Shown one piece after another: positions 1 to 7,005 of a stretch of DNA of 9,932 bases; position 1 is the stretch's first letter, and each line of letters begins with the position of its first letter. The position numbers and the translations under genes are program-made. The DNA is from Dehalococcoidia bacterium (GTDB taxonomy: Bacteria; Chloroflexota; Dehalococcoidia; UBA3495). The stretch spans positions 1 to 9,932 of the forward strand of contig JAPKDE010000085.1 in NCBI GenBank assembly GCA_028822675.1. Reading direction: 5' to 3'. A model generated the notes under the pieces. It was not told the DNA's origin, made no database searches, and worked only from the letters and a program-made list of their open reading frames with translations.

Positions 1-520
1 CGGTGTTCATAAACAGGTCTACATCTAGCCCCGGGTCGATCATGCAGACAGACGGTTCAGGACGTTCCATCACCAGCCAATACTCACCGGTGGCCGCACC
101 TCGAAAGTTTATTTGAATCACGACTCTTTCTTCGGGAAGCAGGTCAATGTTCACTCGGCGGTGCATATCCCAAACCAATAGAGCAGGGTCAACATCCTCG
201 GGTTTAATGTGGTGGTTGACCCATTTTTGGCCCCAATCGCCCAGCATCGTTACTACTCCGAGCAATTCAGTCCCAGCTTCAGTTAGGTGGTATTCTGCCC
301 GTTTGCTATTGCCTTCTATCTTGCGTGTGAGCACGCCCGCATCCTCAAGGCTTCTCAGACGCTTGGTCAACAGGGAACGGGGAATGTGGGCCATTCCAAT
401 CTCCAGCTCACTGAATTTGCGGCTGCCCATTAGAAGTTCACGGATTATTAAGGGCGTCCAGCGCTCGGCAAATATTTCGGAGGCCTTGGCAACTGGGCAA
501 AACTGACCGTAGGTTTTCAT
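1..520 (-). CDS. HxlR-family winged-helix transcriptional regulator with SCP2-like C-terminal domain (partial)
   Basis: Reading the minus strand from an ATG at 520 gives an open frame of 173 codons to the left edge, so the 3' end is missing. The N-terminus MKTYGQFCPVAKASEIFAER is the classic HxlR opening, with Cys8 in the usual place. Residues about 12-105 contain the winged helix (WTPLIIRELL, FSEL, IPRSLLTKRLRSLEDAGVL, YHLTEAGTEL). Residues about 108 onward (DPALLVWDMHRRVN, VVIQINFRG, YWLVMERPE, MIDPGLDVDL) match the SCP2/sterol-carrier-like tail found in a subset of these regulators of about 220-240 residues, so roughly 50 residues lie outside. Such proteins bind DNA as dimers; the tail may bind a hydrophobic ligand (inference). 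The Shine-Dalgarno is weak. The start codon abuts the acyl-CoA dehydrogenase remnant on the other strand, so its promoter must lie inside that remnant. Its target is unknown. Confidence 0.88.
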   Translation of the reverse strand, partial: MKTYGQFCPVAKASEIFAERWTPLIIRELLMGSRKFSELEIGMAHIPRSLLTKRLRSLEDAGVLTRKIEGNSKRAEYHLTEAGTELLGVVTMLGDWGQKWVNHHIKPEDVDPALLVWDMHRRVNIDLLPEERVVIQINFRGAATGEYWLVMERPEPSVCMIDPGLDVDLFMNT

Positions 521-933
521 TGATAATGTCCGTCTATCTGGGGATAGCCGAGTCAGCCCGTGATATCGCCGTAAAGCAGGCTACCAAAAAACGGGAGGAC
601 ACCATGATTCAAGACCAGGTGGGGGCCATGGAAAACCAACTGCTTATCGCCCAAACATCTGTAGCTGAGATGGTCCGATTGGCGTTGGAGGATACCCCTC
701 CATCTGTCGAGAAATCCAGCCTGATGGCCCGGCACAAGACCATCTCTACCAACGCGGCCATCAGTACTGTGGAGAGGGCGATGGCTGTTGCAGGCGGCCA
801 GGCCTACTTCAAGGGGATGGGACTAGAGCGCCGGTTCCGCGACATCCTGGCGGCACGGTACCATCCAATCCAAGAACCCAAGCAGCACCGGTTCAGTGGC
901 CGGATTGCCCTGGGTCTGGACCCCATAGAGTAA
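520..933 (+). pseudogene. Acyl-CoA dehydrogenase, C-terminal domain remnant
   Basis: This frame encodes only the C-terminal helical domain of an acyl-CoA dehydrogenase. It opens with YLGIAESARDIAVKQATKK, has the mid-domain helices (LLIAQTSVAEMVRLALE, NAAISTVERAMAVAGGQAYF) and ends with the typical RRFRDILAARYHPIQE...FSGRIALGLDP tail. Family members are about 380-400 residues with an N-terminal helical and a middle beta domain; both are absent, so about 250 residues are missing and the product cannot form a complete FAD/acyl-CoA site. Possible starts are TTG at 520 (AGG six bases upstream) or ATG at 526; neither implies a real gene start. The upstream sequence in this frame is the antisense of the HxlR gene, not dehydrogenase, so the junction lies near 510-525. 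The last codons are intact and a terminator follows. I read it as a truncated remnant; a metagenome assembly joint is the alternative. Confidence 0.8.
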
Positions 934-952
934 GTATTTGTTCCTGGCAAAT

Positions 953-989
953 AAAAGAGGCCCTTCCATCAGCTGGAAGGGCCTCTTTT
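953..989. terminator. Bidirectional intrinsic terminator
   Basis: A perfect inverted repeat: left arm AAAAGAGGCCCTTCCA (953-968), five-base loop TCAGC (969-973), right arm TGGAAGGGCCTCTTTT (974-989), followed by another T. The stem core is GC-rich, and the A-tract on one side and T-tract on the other give a U-run in either direction. It lies 19 bases past the acyl-CoA dehydrogenase stop and 11 bases past the MgtC stop, so it can terminate both convergent transcripts. Confidence 0.93.
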
Positions 990-1000
990 TGCTTACCCAA

Positions 1001-1390
1001 TTAATCCTCGGAGTTTCTACTTGGGGCGAGAATATAGAGAATCGTCAACATCAGTCCGGTGCCCCCGCTGGCTGCGATGTAGAGACCCAAACCCACAGCC
1101 ATCCCTATTGCTGCGGTTGCCCAGATGGTCGCCGAGGTTGTGAGTCCGGAGATGCTGCCTTCGCTGCGAAGAATCGTTCCGCCGCCCAGGAAGCCCACGC
1201 CCGTCACTATCTGGGCGGCGACCCTGGATTGGTCTGCGGCCTCAAATATAAATGTAGATATGATGGTGAAGAGAGCCGAGTCCACGGCCACCAACGACAG
1301 CGTCCGGAGTCCCGCCGGTTTGTCGGAACTCCGACGCTCTTAGCCCACAGCCGCACCGAACACTGCAGCAATTAGCAAGCTTGCTGCGAT
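1001..1390 (-). pseudogene. MgtC/SapB-family membrane protein, interrupted by an in-frame stop
   Basis: The minus-strand frame shows the conserved MgtC/SapB membrane domain in order: a hydrophobic helix IAASLLIAAVFGAAVG, then a stop, ERRSSDKPAGLRTLSLVAV, ALFTIISTFIF, QSRVAAQIVTGVGFLGGGTI, LRSEGSISGLTTSATIW, and AAIGMAVGLGLYI. The family signature G-L-E-R-x...PAGLRT reads G-stop-E-R-R here: TAA at 1340-1342 replaces the Leu codon, which a single TTA to TAA change would explain. A TAG at 1391-1393 closes the frame upstream and no start codon is seen before the first helix, so the 5' end is also damaged. A shorter product from TTG at 1294 (97 residues, ending TAA at 1001) would lack the first helix and the GLER motif. 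MgtC proteins are inner-membrane proteins linked to Mg2+ limitation and ATP synthase control in pathogens; the environmental members are poorly understood. The remnant is probably non-functional. Confidence 0.78.
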
Positions 1391-1444
1391 CTAGATTTCT
1401 TCGTGGGCTGTAAGTGTGAAAATGTCTTATAAGTTACAAACGCC

Positions 1445-3751
1445 CTAGGCTTGGTACTGGACCACTGCGCCGGACATCTTCATGGACTCAATTTGCTCCC
1501 CGGTATAACCGGCTTCTACGAGGATATCGTCGGTATCTGAACCGAGTAGCGGGGTCGGACGGCCAACTCGCATTGGTGTCTCAGAAAGCCTGGCCACGCT
1601 GCCCAAGTGTTCAGCTTGGCCAAAATCAGGATGGTCGCGTTTGACGATCAATCCAGCCTTGCGGATGTCTTCATCGTCCCTAAAGTCTGCCACCATCCGG
1701 TTGGCCATGACGCTGACGCCGGTGGGGTTGATTAGCTCGCTCCAATCTGCGATGGACTTGCTGGAAATCACGTCGGCAATGGACTGAGTCAATGCAGCAT
1801 CGTCGCCGGCGGACAACTCTGAGAAATCAGCAAGGTTGGTTAGATTGCCCCAGGCAAAGTCGTCAGGACAGTGGAAATACATCCAACCGTCGGCGGCTTC
1901 ATAGAGGCGAGATTTGGCGTCGAAACCGCGGACGCTCAAGCCTTCGGGTTCGTTCCTTTCGTGGCCTTCGTAGTCGAGGAAGTAGGGAGATTGCAGTAGT
2001 CCGGCAGTCAGAGCCAGTCCGCTATTGACCGTTTGGCCCTTGCCAGTGCGGTTGCGCTCGTGGACGGCCAAGGCGACGGCATAAGCGCCCATCAACCCGG
2101 TTCCGTAGTCGTTCATGGGGTAAGGCAATAATTTGGGGATTCCATCCCGCCCGCCACGCCGCACTTGAATGCCGGCAGTGGCTTGGGCCAACTGTTCCCA
2201 ACCGGGGCGCTCGCTCCAGGGTCCGTCAAAGCCAAAGGCGTTGAGCGACGCGTGGATGATGTCTGGCTTGCGTGCCTTCAGCTGTTCAAAGCTGATACCC
2301 AACCGAGCCAGACTGCTCTTGCGGTTGTTCTCTACCACTATGTCGGCTGTTTCAAGAAGTTTGTAGAAAACTGCCAAACCCTCAGGGGTTTTGAGATTGA
2401 TCTGGATGCTGCGTTTGCCGCGGTTAACGTCAGTGTTGCCTGGGATGTTATAGGGACGGGACGGATCATCAATCTTGATAACGTCCGCGCCGAACTCGCC
2501 CAGAGTGCGGCCACAGGTGGGACCGGCCAAGACGATACAAAGGTCCAAAACTCTGAGTCCCTCTAATGCGTGCATGATGCTTTCGCTGCCTGACTTGGGC
2601 GTAGCGGGCGTTGAGGTTTCTTTCTTCAACTCTGCAAGAATCTCGTCGGTGTGTTCGCCCAGTGTTGGCGCCCTAAACTGGATGGCTCCAGGCGTGCCCC
2701 GTAGCCGCACCTGCACTCCGGGCTGTTTCATAATGCCGTATTGAGCATCGTCCATTTGGATGACCATCTTGCTCTCAAGGGCATGCTCATGGACGAGCCA
2801 TTCTTCCACGGGTTTGCAGACCGTGCCGACACCATTGGCGGCGGCGATGTCGTCTTCCCATTGCTTGGCGTCTCGCTCCAGGAACATCTCCTCAAAGCGT
2901 CCCTTCCACATCGCAATGACTTCAGGGTCAGTCTCTATGTTGTAGAGACTTTCTAATTCCTCGACCCATTCTGGACGTCCGGCGGCTTTCATCAACTGGC
3001 CGACAAACACCGCATAACCTCCCTGAGATTGCAGGAACTTGCCGTCCTTGCATTTGTATTGGTGGGCCATGACGTTACGGGGGAACTCGTCCAAGGCGGG
3101 CGGCTCAATATCGAACAGCTGAACCAGGTTTCGACCGATGGCTGAGAACATAGCGCTGTGCATGGGCACTTCTATCCGCTGACCTTTGCCGTTGCGGTCA
3201 CGGGCCACCACGGCCATGCCCACGGAGACGGCAGAAACAATGGCTGCGAAGGTGCTGGCAGTGGGCAGCGGCAGGAACAATGGCTCCTTGGTTTCGTCGT
3301 AAGGCTGGTAGGTTCCGGTGGAAGCAGAGACGATGCCCTCCCAGCCTCGTTCGTTGCGGTAGGGGCTGTCTTCGCCAAATCCGGGGAGGGAGCAGTACAA
3401 CAACTGCGGGTTTGCTTTGGAAAGGGCCTCGTAGCCGATACCCAGGCGGTCGGCCACGCCGGGTCGGTAATTCTCTATGACGATATCAGCTTGCTTGGCC
3501 AGAGCCACAGCATTGGCCTGTCCTTCAGGCGTTTTAAGGTCAAGGACAATAGAACGCTTGCCCCGGTTCCAAGTGGCAAAGGCCGGCTCGCTCCGGGCGG
3601 GATCTCCGCCGGGACGCTCAACCTTGATAACCTCGGCGCCCTGATCGCTGAGCAACATGCCCAACATGGGGCCGGGAATGTATTGTCCAAAATCCAGGAC
3701 TTTAAGGCCAACCAGCGCACCCTGTGCCTGGTTCTGCTCTGTAGTTGTCAT
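1445..3751 (-). CDS. Tandem-fused CaiB/BaiF (class III) CoA transferase, two domains
   Basis: A 768-residue protein with two complete CoA_transf_3 repeats joined by a Thr/Pro/Ser-rich linker near residues 378-392. Repeat 1 (about 11-375) begins LKVLDFGQYIPGPMLGMLLSDQG, with WNRGKRSIVLDLKTPEG and DIVIENYRPGVADRLGI. Repeat 2 (about 394-750) begins LRVLDLCIVLAGPTCGRTLG, with VNRGKRSIQINLKTPEG and DIVVENNRKSSLARLGI. Single-domain members are about 380-430 residues and act as interlocked dimers that move CoA between carboxylic acids through a glutamyl/aspartyl-CoA type intermediate on a catalytic Asp. In repeat 2 the Asp is present (PMNDYGTG, D548). The aligned position in repeat 1 is Ser166 (PTASTFAA). 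So repeat 2 probably catalyses and repeat 1 may be structural (inference). The ATG at 3751 has AGAGGG at 3761-3766, nine bases upstream. It stands alone, with no co-directional close neighbour. The substrate cannot be told from sequence. Confidence 0.93.
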   Translation of the reverse strand: MTTTEQNQAQGALVGLKVLDFGQYIPGPMLGMLLSDQGAEVIKVERPGGDPARSEPAFATWNRGKRSIVLDLKTPEGQANAVALAKQADIVIENYRPGVADRLGIGYEALSKANPQLLYCSLPGFGEDSPYRNERGWEGIVSASTGTYQPYDETKEPLFLPLPTASTFAAIVSAVSVGMAVVARDRNGKGQRIEVPMHSAMFSAIGRNLVQLFDIEPPALDEFPRNVMAHQYKCKDGKFLQSQGGYAVFVGQLMKAAGRPEWVEELESLYNIETDPEVIAMWKGRFEEMFLERDAKQWEDDIAAANGVGTVCKPVEEWLVHEHALESKMVIQMDDAQYGIMKQPGVQVRLRGTPGAIQFRAPTLGEHTDEILAELKKETSTPATPKSGSESIMHALEGLRVLDLCIVLAGPTCGRTLGEFGADVIKIDDPSRPYNIPGNTDVNRGKRSIQINLKTPEGLAVFYKLLETADIVVENNRKSSLARLGISFEQLKARKPDIIHASLNAFGFDGPWSERPGWEQLAQATAGIQVRRGGRDGIPKLLPYPMNDYGTGLMGAYAVALAVHERNRTGKGQTVNSGLALTAGLLQSPYFLDYEGHERNEPEGLSVRGFDAKSRLYEAADGWMYFHCPDDFAWGNLTNLADFSELSAGDDAALTQSIADVISSKSIADWSELINPTGVSVMANRMVADFRDDEDIRKAGLIVKRDHPDFGQAEHLGSVARLSETPMRVGRPTPLLGSDTDDILVEAGYTGEQIESMKMSGAVVQYQA

Positions 3752-3946
3752 CTTAAATAGCCCTCTAGTTATTCGTTATGTTAGGCATCGGAATCGTAGC
3801 AACGGATGTATATGTAGTCAACCAAGCGATAAGGGATTTCTAGTCGGTGACAAAACGAGATTGATGTACCTCTAAATCGTTAGACATACTCAATATTATC
3901 TTGACGACAAAGAACCCAAATCGAAACTCTGGAAGTCCAACTTAAA
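3752..3946. other. Intergenic region between CoA transferase and HEPN gene
   Basis: This AT-rich 195-bp spacer lies between two divergent genes and should carry both promoters. I see no convincing pair of -35/-10 boxes, no long hairpin and no coding frame with recognisable protein. A TATTAT (3894-3899) and a TTGACG (3901-3906) are present but not at promoter-like spacing to a partner. Confidence 0.4.
3761..3766 (-). promoter_or_regulatory. Ribosome binding site of the tandem CoA transferase
   Basis: Read on the minus strand this is AGAGGG, nine bases before the ATG at 3751, supporting that start over internal ones. Confidence 0.6.
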
Positions 3947-4546
3947 ATGCTCGAAAGACAGAAATGGGAAAAGTCATATAGAAGTGTAGATCATTGCCGT
4001 GATATCTTGTTGCGCCTCGACGCCCAAACTCTAGATCGCCGTGCGTTACGCCTGTCTAATATCCCGTCGATAATGGCTTTTGAAAACAGTCAACAAATGC
4101 CGGAATGGACTTGGGATTTGCTTGATGAAGCAGAGGCGTGTTTCGTAGACGGAAATTACACTGGCTGCATCGTTTCTTTGGCTGCTGGCGTGGAACACGG
4201 ACTTTGAGAGTTGTGCAATGGCGGCTTAGATGATGGTTTAGGTAAGCTGATCTCCGAAGCATCCCAGGCAATCAAAATAAATCAAATTGAAATAGATTCT
4301 CTTAGGAATTTAAACAACTACCGCAACAATATGGCTCATAGCAAAATCGATAACCTTTCAGACGGGCTCCAGATTCAGCATGGCTTCGTGGTATCAGACC
4401 CAAGAAATCAAACTGAAAAAGAAATGGTGATTCACTTCGCAAAGGAATCCAAAGTCCAAGAGATATTATTAGGCGTCCGCGAAGCTATCTATGATATTTT
4501 TTATCGCAACCCATGGGAACCTAAACCGACCGTCGCTCAATCTTGA
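3947..4546 (+). pseudogene. HEPN-domain-like protein split by an in-frame TGA
   Basis: Two open segments, 3947-4204 and 4208-4543, lie in the same frame and are separated only by TGA at 4205-4207. Read through, they give about 199 codons. The protein reads as one continuous domain: DLLDEAEACFVDGNYTGCIV, SLAAGVEHGL(stop)ELCNGG, KLISEASQA, then SLRNLNNYRNNMAHSKI. This pattern (a helix recruiting small polar proteins, a glutamate-bearing helix, then L+xxRN-x-x-AH) resembles HEPN/DUF4145-type domains, and R-N-N-M-A-H (codons 126-131) fits the R-x4-H motif of HEPN ribonucleases. A CGA (Arg) to TGA change would explain the stop. The gene is AT-richer than its neighbours: I count 69 G/C in 4261-4440 (38%), against 58% in 7441-7500. 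This suggests horizontal origin. The last 26 bases overlap the convergent oxidoreductase gene. No antitoxin or nucleotidyltransferase partner is nearby. Restart at TTG 4211 would give a 111-residue fragment without a clear ribosome site. HEPN assignment is moderate. Confidence 0.62.
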
Positions 4547-5561
4547 CTGCGCGGCCGGTCTTGGCAGATTCGATTACCGCTGAGTTTACCTCGGTGGAGC
4601 GCACGCCGTCGGTGCCGGTAGCTGCGGGCTCCTGGTCTTCTTCCAAGGCGGAGCGGAAGTCGGATAGCTCTGCTACGAAATTGGCCAGGTAGTCATACTC
4701 AAAGTTTTCTGTCTTGTTGATCGTTTCGCTGACCACTTCCAAGGAGCCCATGCGTGCTTCCCAGACGGTGGCGGTGCCGGTGAAACGGCCATCGGTCCCG
4801 TAGACGGTGAAGTTATTCAGCGTGTCCGGCAGCATCCGCCCACAGCTAACGTTGGCGATGGTGCCGTCCTCCAGACGCAGTGACATGCTGGCTATGTGCT
4901 CCAGGGGTTGGGCGTCGGTCTGGCCGTCAGTCATGGCCACAACCTCTATGATCTCTTGGCTGGTGACAAAGCGCATCAGGTCAAACACATGGACGCCTAG
5001 GCCCATAATCACCGAGCCGCCGCCCATGGCCACCGTGTCTTCCCACCATTCACGCAGTCCGGTGCGGGGCTGGTGCTCTGGTTCGCCGCGCTCTCCGCGA
5101 CCCCAATGCCCCTGCAGCAGTCGAACCCGACCTAGCTTGCCCTGGGATACCAGGTCTTTGGCCAGAAGGTGAGCAGGGTGAAACCGCAGTTCAAAACCCA
5201 AGCCCAGTTTCACGCCGTTCTCTCGGCAGACCTGCACCATGCCAATGGCATCGTCAACGGAGGTAGCCATCGGCTTCTCGGACAAGACGTGTTTACCGGC
5301 CCTGGCTGCTTGCTCGGTGTGTTCTAGGTGCATGGCATTGGGTGATGCCACAAACACGGCATCGACCCTGGAGTCGGCTAGCAGGTCGTTGATATTGGAA
5401 TACCCAACCTGAGCACCGTGTGCCTCGGCGAACGTGTCGGCGCGGCCTTGGTCCCGACTCAATACTGCTATCAATTCTGAATCCGGCGTGAGTCCAATTG
5501 CCGGAGCCACTTTTTGCTGCGGATGCATTCCCGCCCCTATGATCGCCCAACCTAATGCCAC
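4521..5561 (-). CDS. Gfo/Idh/MocA-family NAD(P)-dependent oxidoreductase
   Basis: The 346-residue protein has the two-domain layout and usual length of the family. The N-terminal Rossmann fold carries IIGAGMHPQ (residues 7-15) for dinucleotide binding, followed by VFVASPNAMHLEHTEQAARAGKHV and the EKP motif at 95-97, whose Lys96 is the catalytic/binding lysine. The C-terminal alpha/beta substrate domain includes GGGSVIMGLGVHVFDLMRF, with His191 and Asp194. The Asp that often precedes Gly-x-His is Gly187 here. Family members oxidise or reduce sugars, inositols and related cyclic or acid substrates in the cytoplasm; which one is not readable. The start is GTG at 5561, chosen because a perfect AGGAGG (minus strand, 5568-5573) lies six bases upstream and the Rossmann strand follows at once. 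Its 3' end overlaps the convergent HEPN remnant by 26 bases. It is divergent from the DinB-type gene. Confidence 0.93.
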   Translation of the reverse strand: MALGWAIIGAGMHPQQKVAPAIGLTPDSELIAVLSRDQGRADTFAEAHGAQVGYSNINDLLADSRVDAVFVASPNAMHLEHTEQAARAGKHVLSEKPMATSVDDAIGMVQVCRENGVKLGLGFELRFHPAHLLAKDLVSQGKLGRVRLLQGHWGRGERGEPEHQPRTGLREWWEDTVAMGGGSVIMGLGVHVFDLMRFVTSQEIIEVVAMTDGQTDAQPLEHIASMSLRLEDGTIANVSCGRMLPDTLNNFTVYGTDGRFTGTATVWEARMGSLEVVSETINKTENFEYDYLANFVAELSDFRSALEEDQEPAATGTDGVRSTEVNSAVIESAKTGRAVKIERRSV

Positions 5562-5567
5562 TTCTGG

Positions 5568-5573
5568 CCTCCT
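5568..5573 (-). promoter_or_regulatory. Shine-Dalgarno deciding the GTG start of the oxidoreductase
   Basis: Minus-strand AGGAGG, six bases from GTG at 5561. It settles the start at a non-ATG codon. Confidence 0.8.
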
Positions 5574-5623
5574 GATATTTGACCCGGAACGCTAAATAGA
5601 ACTCCGGACGATGAATAAACGTA

Positions 5624-5651
5624 TTGTTTAAACCTGAGAGGCCACTATAAT
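5624..5651 (+). promoter_or_regulatory. Candidate sigma70-type promoter for the DinB/MDMPI gene
   Basis: A perfect TATAAT (5646-5651) sits 16 bases after TTGTTT (5624-5629), which matches only the first three bases of TTGACA. The hexamer is about 67 bases before the ATG at 5719. The region is a divergent promoter space with the minus-strand oxidoreductase, for which I found no clear boxes. Confidence 0.45.
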
Positions 5652-5718
5652 ACCGCCAACGTAAACCGGATTACAGTCGGCATGGCCGGTAATCTAGGTT
5701 CCTGATAGGAGTTTATTG

Positions 5719-6555
5719 ATGGGTTCAGTGTTGGAAACGGTCCAGTTGCTTAAAGAGGAGACGGCCCGAGTGGCCGACTATCTTAAGAAATTATCACCAG
5801 AAGCTTGGGCCACCCAGAGCGCCTGTGACGCCTGGCAAGTTGCTGATGTTGTAGCCCACGTGGCGGGAGCGATAGACCGTTACGGACCCAATATTGCCAG
5901 GGGAGCCAAAGGGGATTATTCCGCCCCTGTAGGCGCTGCGCCATCAACAGACACCGTTGATAGAGATGCTGTGATGCGGGCCAATGCCCAAACGGTGATT
6001 GATTACCGAGTCGGACTCGGCGACGGGGTGTGGGATGCATTTAACGACAGCCGACTCAAGTTTGATGCGATCTTTGCTGAATTGGGCGAAGCAGACCGCG
6101 AAAAACCATGCTTCCACAACTCGGGAATAATTTCGATGGAGACATACCTGAACCTACGCATAACCGAACTGATAATTCACGAGTGGGACTGTCGCTCCAA
6201 ATTGGAGCCAGGAGCAGCGGTTTCTATGGAGAGCATCCCTGCAATTATCGAGAATTTCCCAGTGTTTGCAGTGGGCTGGATATTTGATCCTGGGGTGAAT
6301 ATGCAGAACTCCGCCCGCTTCAGATTTGAATTAACCGGAGTCGGAGCGGAGAGTTATGACATCGTGGCCGGTGGCGGTCAGAAAGCAACCATGGAACTGG
6401 CCAGCGAAAAACGACCGGATGCTATTTTCGGCTGTGACACCCAGACCTTCGTGCTGCTGGTCTATGGACGGGTGACCCTGGAAGATCAGATGGCGGGAGG
6501 GCACATCTTTGTATCCGGAGATACCACTGGAGTGACCGCCCAGTTCGGAAAATAA
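5719..6555 (+). CDS. DinB / maleylpyruvate-isomerase-like (MDMPI) family protein
   Basis: The 278-residue protein has an N-terminal four-helix DinB-like metal-binding domain and a C-terminal SCP2-like domain (about 195-275, containing FRFELTG, ATMELASEKRPDAIFGCDTQTF, LVYGRV). This is the two-domain architecture of the mycothiol-dependent maleylpyruvate isomerase family. The metal triad appears intact: His47 (VVAHVAG), Glu150 and His154 (TELIIHEWDCR), with the expected E-x3-H spacing. W30 and the DAWQVADVVAH helix also fit. Relatives use a low-molecular-weight thiol as cofactor in isomerisation or detoxification, but most have no known substrate, and thiol use here is unproven. ATG at 5719 is preferred over TTG at 5716 because TAGGAG (5706-5711) is seven bases from the ATG. 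It is transcribed alone, divergent from the oxidoreductase, and converges on the cyclophilin-like gene with 20 bases between stops. Confidence 0.88.
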   Translation: MGSVLETVQLLKEETARVADYLKKLSPEAWATQSACDAWQVADVVAHVAGAIDRYGPNIARGAKGDYSAPVGAAPSTDTVDRDAVMRANAQTVIDYRVGLGDGVWDAFNDSRLKFDAIFAELGEADREKPCFHNSGIISMETYLNLRITELIIHEWDCRSKLEPGAAVSMESIPAIIENFPVFAVGWIFDPGVNMQNSARFRFELTGVGAESYDIVAGGGQKATMELASEKRPDAIFGCDTQTFVLLVYGRVTLEDQMAGGHIFVSGDTTGVTAQFGK

Positions 6556-6575
6556 CCAGGTTATCCGCTCTACGA

Positions 6576-6947
6576 TTACGCCGCTTCGATTAGAACAGAG
6601 CTCCCGGACGGAACGCTCTTTAAAACAGTGGAGTCACCCTTTATCTTTCCGATGACTGTGACTTCACTGGCTGGTCTAATCTCGTCACCCTGGCTGGCCG
6701 GAGTGGGCCCAAAGAACAGGCAAAAAGCGCTCCCCGGAGGCCAATAACCCAGGTCCCCTAGTTCAACGACCTCTTGCCCGTTTTCAACTTCATTTTCCAC
6801 GGAGATCTTAAAATATATCTCATCACCCCAGGTGTTGCCGCTGGCCTGAATGGGTAGCGCACCCCAAATCTCTTTGGCGGTATCCGTGTCGTTCAATTCA
6901 GCGTCAACCACCACGCTTCCGGCGGTGATGCGTATATTCTTTGCCAT
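6576..6947 (-). CDS. Cyclophilin-like fold protein (Cyclophil_like, TM1367 type)
   Basis: The 123-residue protein matches the small cyclophilin-like family once called DUF369: an initial beta hairpin (NIRITAGSVVVDAELNDT), TAKEIWGALPIQAS, the W-G-D-E-I-Y-F strand, and the diagnostic block LGDLGYWPPGSAFCLFFGPTPAS at about residues 66-88, followed by a Ser/Gly-rich strand with VTVIGKI. Members have a cyclophilin barrel without the usual proline-isomerase residues, and their function is unknown. There is no signal peptide or membrane helix, so it should be cytoplasmic. The start at 6947 is preceded by a purine-rich stretch ending GGGATATAA. It lies 58 bases downstream of the FAD oxidoreductase gene in the same direction, with no terminator seen between them, so co-transcription is likely. 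Confidence 0.85.
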   Translation of the reverse strand: MAKNIRITAGSVVVDAELNDTDTAKEIWGALPIQASGNTWGDEIYFKISVENEVENGQEVVELGDLGYWPPGSAFCLFFGPTPASQGDEIRPASEVTVIGKIKGDSTVLKSVPSGSSVLIEAA

Positions 6948-7005
6948 TTATATCCCAATCTCCCCTTGTTCTCGGCCCCATTATTAAAACTTGATTAAAG
7001 GGCGA

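Noticed and set aside
147..506. 119-residue plus-strand frame near the left edge
   Set aside because: The opposite strand encodes a clear HxlR regulator; this frame is Ser/Arg-rich and matches nothing.
3158..3760. 200-residue plus-strand frame across the CoA transferase gene
   Set aside because: It is antisense to strongly conserved CoA transferase sequence, has no recognisable domain and no ribosome site; it is a coding shadow.
4205..4207. TGA as a recoded sense codon in the HEPN-like gene
   Set aside because: No intact gene in the window carries an internal TGA. All other complete frames do happen to end in TAA or TAG, but the sample is small, and the HEPN frame itself ends with TGA. A nonsense mutation is simpler.
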